A stretch of DNA of 8,050 nt from Clostridioides sp. GTDB lineage: Bacteria > Bacillota > Clostridia > Peptostreptococcales > Peptostreptococcaceae. Both the position numbers and the translations under genes were made by a program. The notes under the pieces were generated by a model. That model did not search any database. It was not told the DNA's origin and saw only the letters and a program-made list of their open reading frames with translations. Below, piece by piece: positions 5,621-8,050 of the stretch (the first letter of the stretch is position 1; the number at the start of each line of letters is the position of its first letter). The stretch covers positions 1 through 8,050 of the forward strand of contig JAISUA010000186.1 of NCBI GenBank assembly GCA_031272305.1, given 5' to 3'.

Positions 5621-7039
5621 TTAATTCTTTTTCATACCTAATTCTTTTTCTTTTTTTACCCATTCTGGATATGGAACAGTCATCATCTTTTTTAGGTCTA
5701 TTCCTTTTTTAGCAAGGTAACTCTTGCGTGCATAGTAATAAATATACCAAACTACAAACCACAAAATAAGTACTGCCATTACTTCTGGTTTCATTGATCT
5801 AAATAAAGAATAAATTTGCCATAGTGATATAGCTATTCCTATTGAAGAAATTATTTTTATCAATGTAGGTGTAAGTTTCATATATGCATTCTTGTACATA
5901 TTAGGATATAGTTTGTGTACTCTCATAGCTGCCATAAATAAAATCAATCCTGTTATCAAACTAAGGAAAGAATATGCACTTAGAAGTGTACCTACAGGTA
6001 ATCCAAATCCAACAACAACACTTGAACCTACACAAAGTAATATAACTGTATTTTGAGGAACACCATGACTATTTACTTTTGATAGCCATTCTGGGAAAAC
6101 TTTATCTTCTGAAATCTTACGTATAGTAGTTGCTCCACTCAAAAATTGTCCATTCATAGATGTTAATATAGCAAACACTGCTCCACCTAATATAAAGAAC
6201 ATCATCATAGGTCCTGATAAAAATCTTGCTGCAACATCCTTAAGAGAAGTTAATTCTGAAATAGGTGATGTACCTATTGCAACATAACTTACTAGCATAA
6301 ATAATATACAACATACAACTGTAGAAAGAATAAAACTTATTGGAATTGCTTTTCCAGGTTCTTTCAAATCCTGAGCAATATTCATACAAACATGACCACC
6401 TATAAGCGTTGCACTGAGTAGAGCCACTGCTGAACCCATATTTACACTATTCATGCCTTCTGGATGTACTATTTTTTGTACAGAAATTAAATTTGGATCT
6501 ATTTTTGGAAAACCAAATGCCATAAACATAATCATAGCAAGTATCAACATAACAGTCATAAAGTTTTGTGTTATAGATGAAGCCTGAACACCTCTACATG
6601 TTATACACGCAAACAATACAAGAGATATTATTCCAAGTATTCTACCATCTACAGACGGAAAAAATATTCCTCCATATTCTGCAAACACTGTTGCAAGTGA
6701 TGATAAAAGAAAGAAATAACTAAATCCAAATGTTGCTTGCAAAAATCCTACTGTAGGACCTACTAATCTTGTAGCATGCATATAATTCCCTGCCGGACAT
6801 GGTAGAACTGAACCATTAATTACAACCGGCAAAAATCTACATATTATTGCAAATAATGCTATAATATATGCCCATTCTATACCTGCTCCTACCATACCTG
6901 CTGCAGCTGGTATAGAACCAAATATACCCGCTCCTACTATCGAACCAATCGCCATACATAACGCTGAAAACGTTCCCATCTTATGTTCTTGTCCAGCTAC
7001 CTCTTTGCTTCCATTACTTTTTGATTTATTTTTACTCAT
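5621..7039 (-). CDS. APC-family amino acid permease
   Basis: This 472-residue integral membrane protein has a hydrophilic N-terminus (1-20) and about 12 hydrophobic segments. It carries the hallmark of the amino acid-polyamine-organocation superfamily in the first transmembrane helix, IGSIVGAGIFGSIP (31-44), where the unwound Gly-rich stretch binds the amino group and carboxylate of the substrate. A second family landmark is the loop AQDLKEPGKAIPISF (222-236) before helix 6. The Asn-Gly-containing helix near 292-303 and the following ISEDKVFPEWLSKV (309-322) also fit. Length is normal. The substrate cannot be read from sequence, and a proton-coupled symporter or an exchanger are both possible. 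The start is an ATG with GGAGG 8 nt upstream. The CapA gene ends 41 bp upstream on the same strand, so the two are probably cotranscribed. No strong terminator is seen after its stop. Confidence 0.87.
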   Translation of the reverse strand: MSKNKSKSNGSKEVAGQEHKMGTFSALCMAIGSIVGAGIFGSIPAAAGMVGAGIEWAYIIALFAIICRFLPVVINGSVLPCPAGNYMHATRLVGPTVGFLQATFGFSYFFLLSSLATVFAEYGGIFFPSVDGRILGIISLVLFACITCRGVQASSITQNFMTVMLILAMIMFMAFGFPKIDPNLISVQKIVHPEGMNSVNMGSAVALLSATLIGGHVCMNIAQDLKEPGKAIPISFILSTVVCCILFMLVSYVAIGTSPISELTSLKDVAARFLSGPMMMFFILGGAVFAILTSMNGQFLSGATTIRKISEDKVFPEWLSKVNSHGVPQNTVILLCVGSSVVVGFGLPVGTLLSAYSFLSLITGLILFMAAMRVHKLYPNMYKNAYMKLTPTLIKIISSIGIAISLWQIYSLFRSMKPEVMAVLILWFVVWYIYYYARKSYLAKKGIDLKKMMTVPYPEWVKKEKELGMKKN

Positions 7040-7064
7040 AAATTTTTCCTCCGAAAATCATTAT

Positions 7065-7096
7065 CTATATACCTGTTACTCTATATACCTGTTACT
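7065..7096. repeat. Perfect 16-bp tandem duplication across the CapA stop codon
   Basis: CTATATACCTGTTACT occurs at 7065-7080 and again, identically, at 7081-7096. On the minus strand the copy at 7096-7081 encodes the last residues (VTGI) and the TAG stop of the CapA gene. The other copy follows the stop and is out of frame because 16 is not a multiple of three. It lengthens the CapA-permease gap and leaves the permease ribosome binding site intact. Confidence 0.92.
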
Positions 7097-8050
7097 ACCT
7101 CTGCATTAAATGACAATTGATTATAATCACTATAAGCATAAGGAATCACACGTTGTACTAATTTTTTCAAATGCAAGATGTGCAAGCGTTTTTCTTCACT
7201 TATCTCAAAAGGCAACTCTTCTCCATTTTCAACCATACTAACAAGTTTATCTAATTTAAATAATTGTTGATATAATACACAGTTTTTATTATTTTGATCA
7301 TTCACTCCATAACGATATGTTGGCAACAAATCAAATCCTGAAATAATTGTTTGTTCTATACCGTTTAGAGTTCCTTTTTCGACTTGCACCCTTGAAATAT
7401 AATTTAATACTTCATTTTTACACATACTGATCGCAGAAACTAGATCTCCATGTGCATAGAAAATAATACCTTGTTTTTTTACTCCATCTTTTTCATAACG
7501 ATATACTTCAACTGGTTGAACATTATGAGCATGGTTTCCTGATACTATATCAATACCACATTCTGATAGCAAACGATGTCCTGTTTCAATCAAATGTGCC
7601 ATTGGCCAACATTCAAATTCCAAGCTCCAATGAATCAATCCTACAATAACATCTGCACCCTTTTTACGCAAAATCTCAACATCTCTAGTAATTGGAGATA
7701 AATCTGGGTTTTCAAGATTTATTCTTAAGTGATTTGATAAATATGGTTTGTCTTCTGGATTTTCATAATTATTTAAACCAAAAGTCCAGCTTAAAAAACC
7801 ATATTTTATTCCTGAACGTTCTACAACAGGTAAATCATCGCGTTCTTCTTTAGTTCTTCCTGTACCTACCCAAGTAACACCAGTTTTATTTAGAAATTCA
7901 CAAGTTTCAAATAGACCATCAACGCCCATATCTAACGAATGGTTATTTGCTGTAGATAGTACATTTATACCTTTACCTTCTCTATAAATTGTATTAAACC
8001 AGAATGTATCGCTTGTTAATTGAGGTGGAAACACATCATAACGAGCTTTT
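7081..8050 (-). CDS. CapA-family metallophosphatase (5' end outside window)
   Basis: This is the C-terminal part, about 320 residues, of a CapA/PgsA-type protein (calcineurin-like phosphoesterase fold) related to poly-gamma-glutamate capsule proteins. Numbering from the V of VFPPQL, conserved pieces are STANNHSLDMG (27-37, metal-binding Asn and His), VGTGRTKEER (56-65), VGLIHWSLEFE (131-141) and SGNHAHNVQPVE (165-176, paired His), followed by FYAHGDLVS (192-200). The frame stays open to the window edge (codons for KARYD precede the V), so the GTG at 8034 is not the real start and the N-terminal metal-binding segment is missing from view. The usual HWGxEY and GNF motifs appear here as HWSLEF and GDL, which suggests a distinct subfamily. 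It lies upstream of the APC permease on the same strand and probably shares its transcript. True capsule synthesis is not implied, because no ligase genes are seen. Confidence 0.83.
   Translation of the reverse strand, partial: KARYDVFPPQLTSDTFWFNTIYREGKGINVLSTANNHSLDMGVDGLFETCEFLNKTGVTWVGTGRTKEERDDLPVVERSGIKYGFLSWTFGLNNYENPEDKPYLSNHLRINLENPDLSPITRDVEILRKKGADVIVGLIHWSLEFECWPMAHLIETGHRLLSECGIDIVSGNHAHNVQPVEVYRYEKDGVKKQGIIFYAHGDLVSAISMCKNEVLNYISRVQVEKGTLNGIEQTIISGFDLLPTYRYGVNDQNNKNCVLYQQLFKLDKLVSMVENGEELPFEISEEKRLHILHLKKLVQRVIPYAYSDYNQLSFNAEVVTGI

Noticed and set aside
8032..8034. GTG as start of the CapA gene
   Set aside because: The frame continues upstream to the window edge (KARYD), there is no ribosome binding site, and the N-terminal part of the CapA domain would be missing.

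Overview
The window comes from a very AT-rich Firmicute, most likely an endospore-forming member of the Clostridia. The evidence is strong A/T codon preference, GGAGG-type ribosome binding sites, and a gene for a SleC-type spore cortex-lytic enzyme, which is typical of clostridial spores. The genus cannot be settled from these bases alone.

Layout: about 510 bases of extremely AT-rich, gene-free DNA hold a 42-43 bp tandem repeat and, at the end, a sporulation-type promoter. Next comes sleC (524-1795, +). It converges on a membrane-anchored DUF3298/PdaC-RsiV-like surface protein (2017-2931, -). A divergent intergenic region leads to an omega-amidase of the Nit2 family (3192-4004, +). That gene converges on a regulator (4115-5398, -) with a two-lobe N-terminal sensor, a degenerate GGDEF-like middle domain and a C-terminal winged helix. 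Upstream of the regulator, on the same strand, are an APC-family amino-acid permease (5621-7039, -) and the 3' part of a CapA-family metallophosphatase (7081-8050, -) that runs off the window edge.

Both convergent junctions, sleC/DUF3298 and omega-amidase/regulator, hold copies of one small inverted-repeat element with arms close to AGTGTAAATATTTTTGTGTA. The second copy is flanked by a near-perfect 9-bp direct repeat. It fits as tightly as possible: its left repeat overlaps the stop codon of one gene and its right repeat abuts the stop codon of the other. I read these as miniature transposable elements, possibly of IS256/mutator type, and at least the first may also act as a terminator.

The CapA and permease genes look like one transcription unit with a 41-bp gap. 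The regulator has its own good promoter with an extended -10 in the gap behind the permease. A CapA-like phosphatase, an amino-acid transporter and a sensor-regulator side by side suggest regulated release or uptake of an amino-acid-containing compound, but the substrate is not visible. The omega-amidase recovers 2-oxoacids and ammonia from transaminated glutamine or asparagine. It would suit amino-acid fermentation, though it lies on the opposite strand and need not belong to the same system. Several small recent duplications (36 bp in the DUF3298 gene, 16 bp at the CapA stop, 42-43 bp upstream of sleC) show active slippage or duplication in this stretch.
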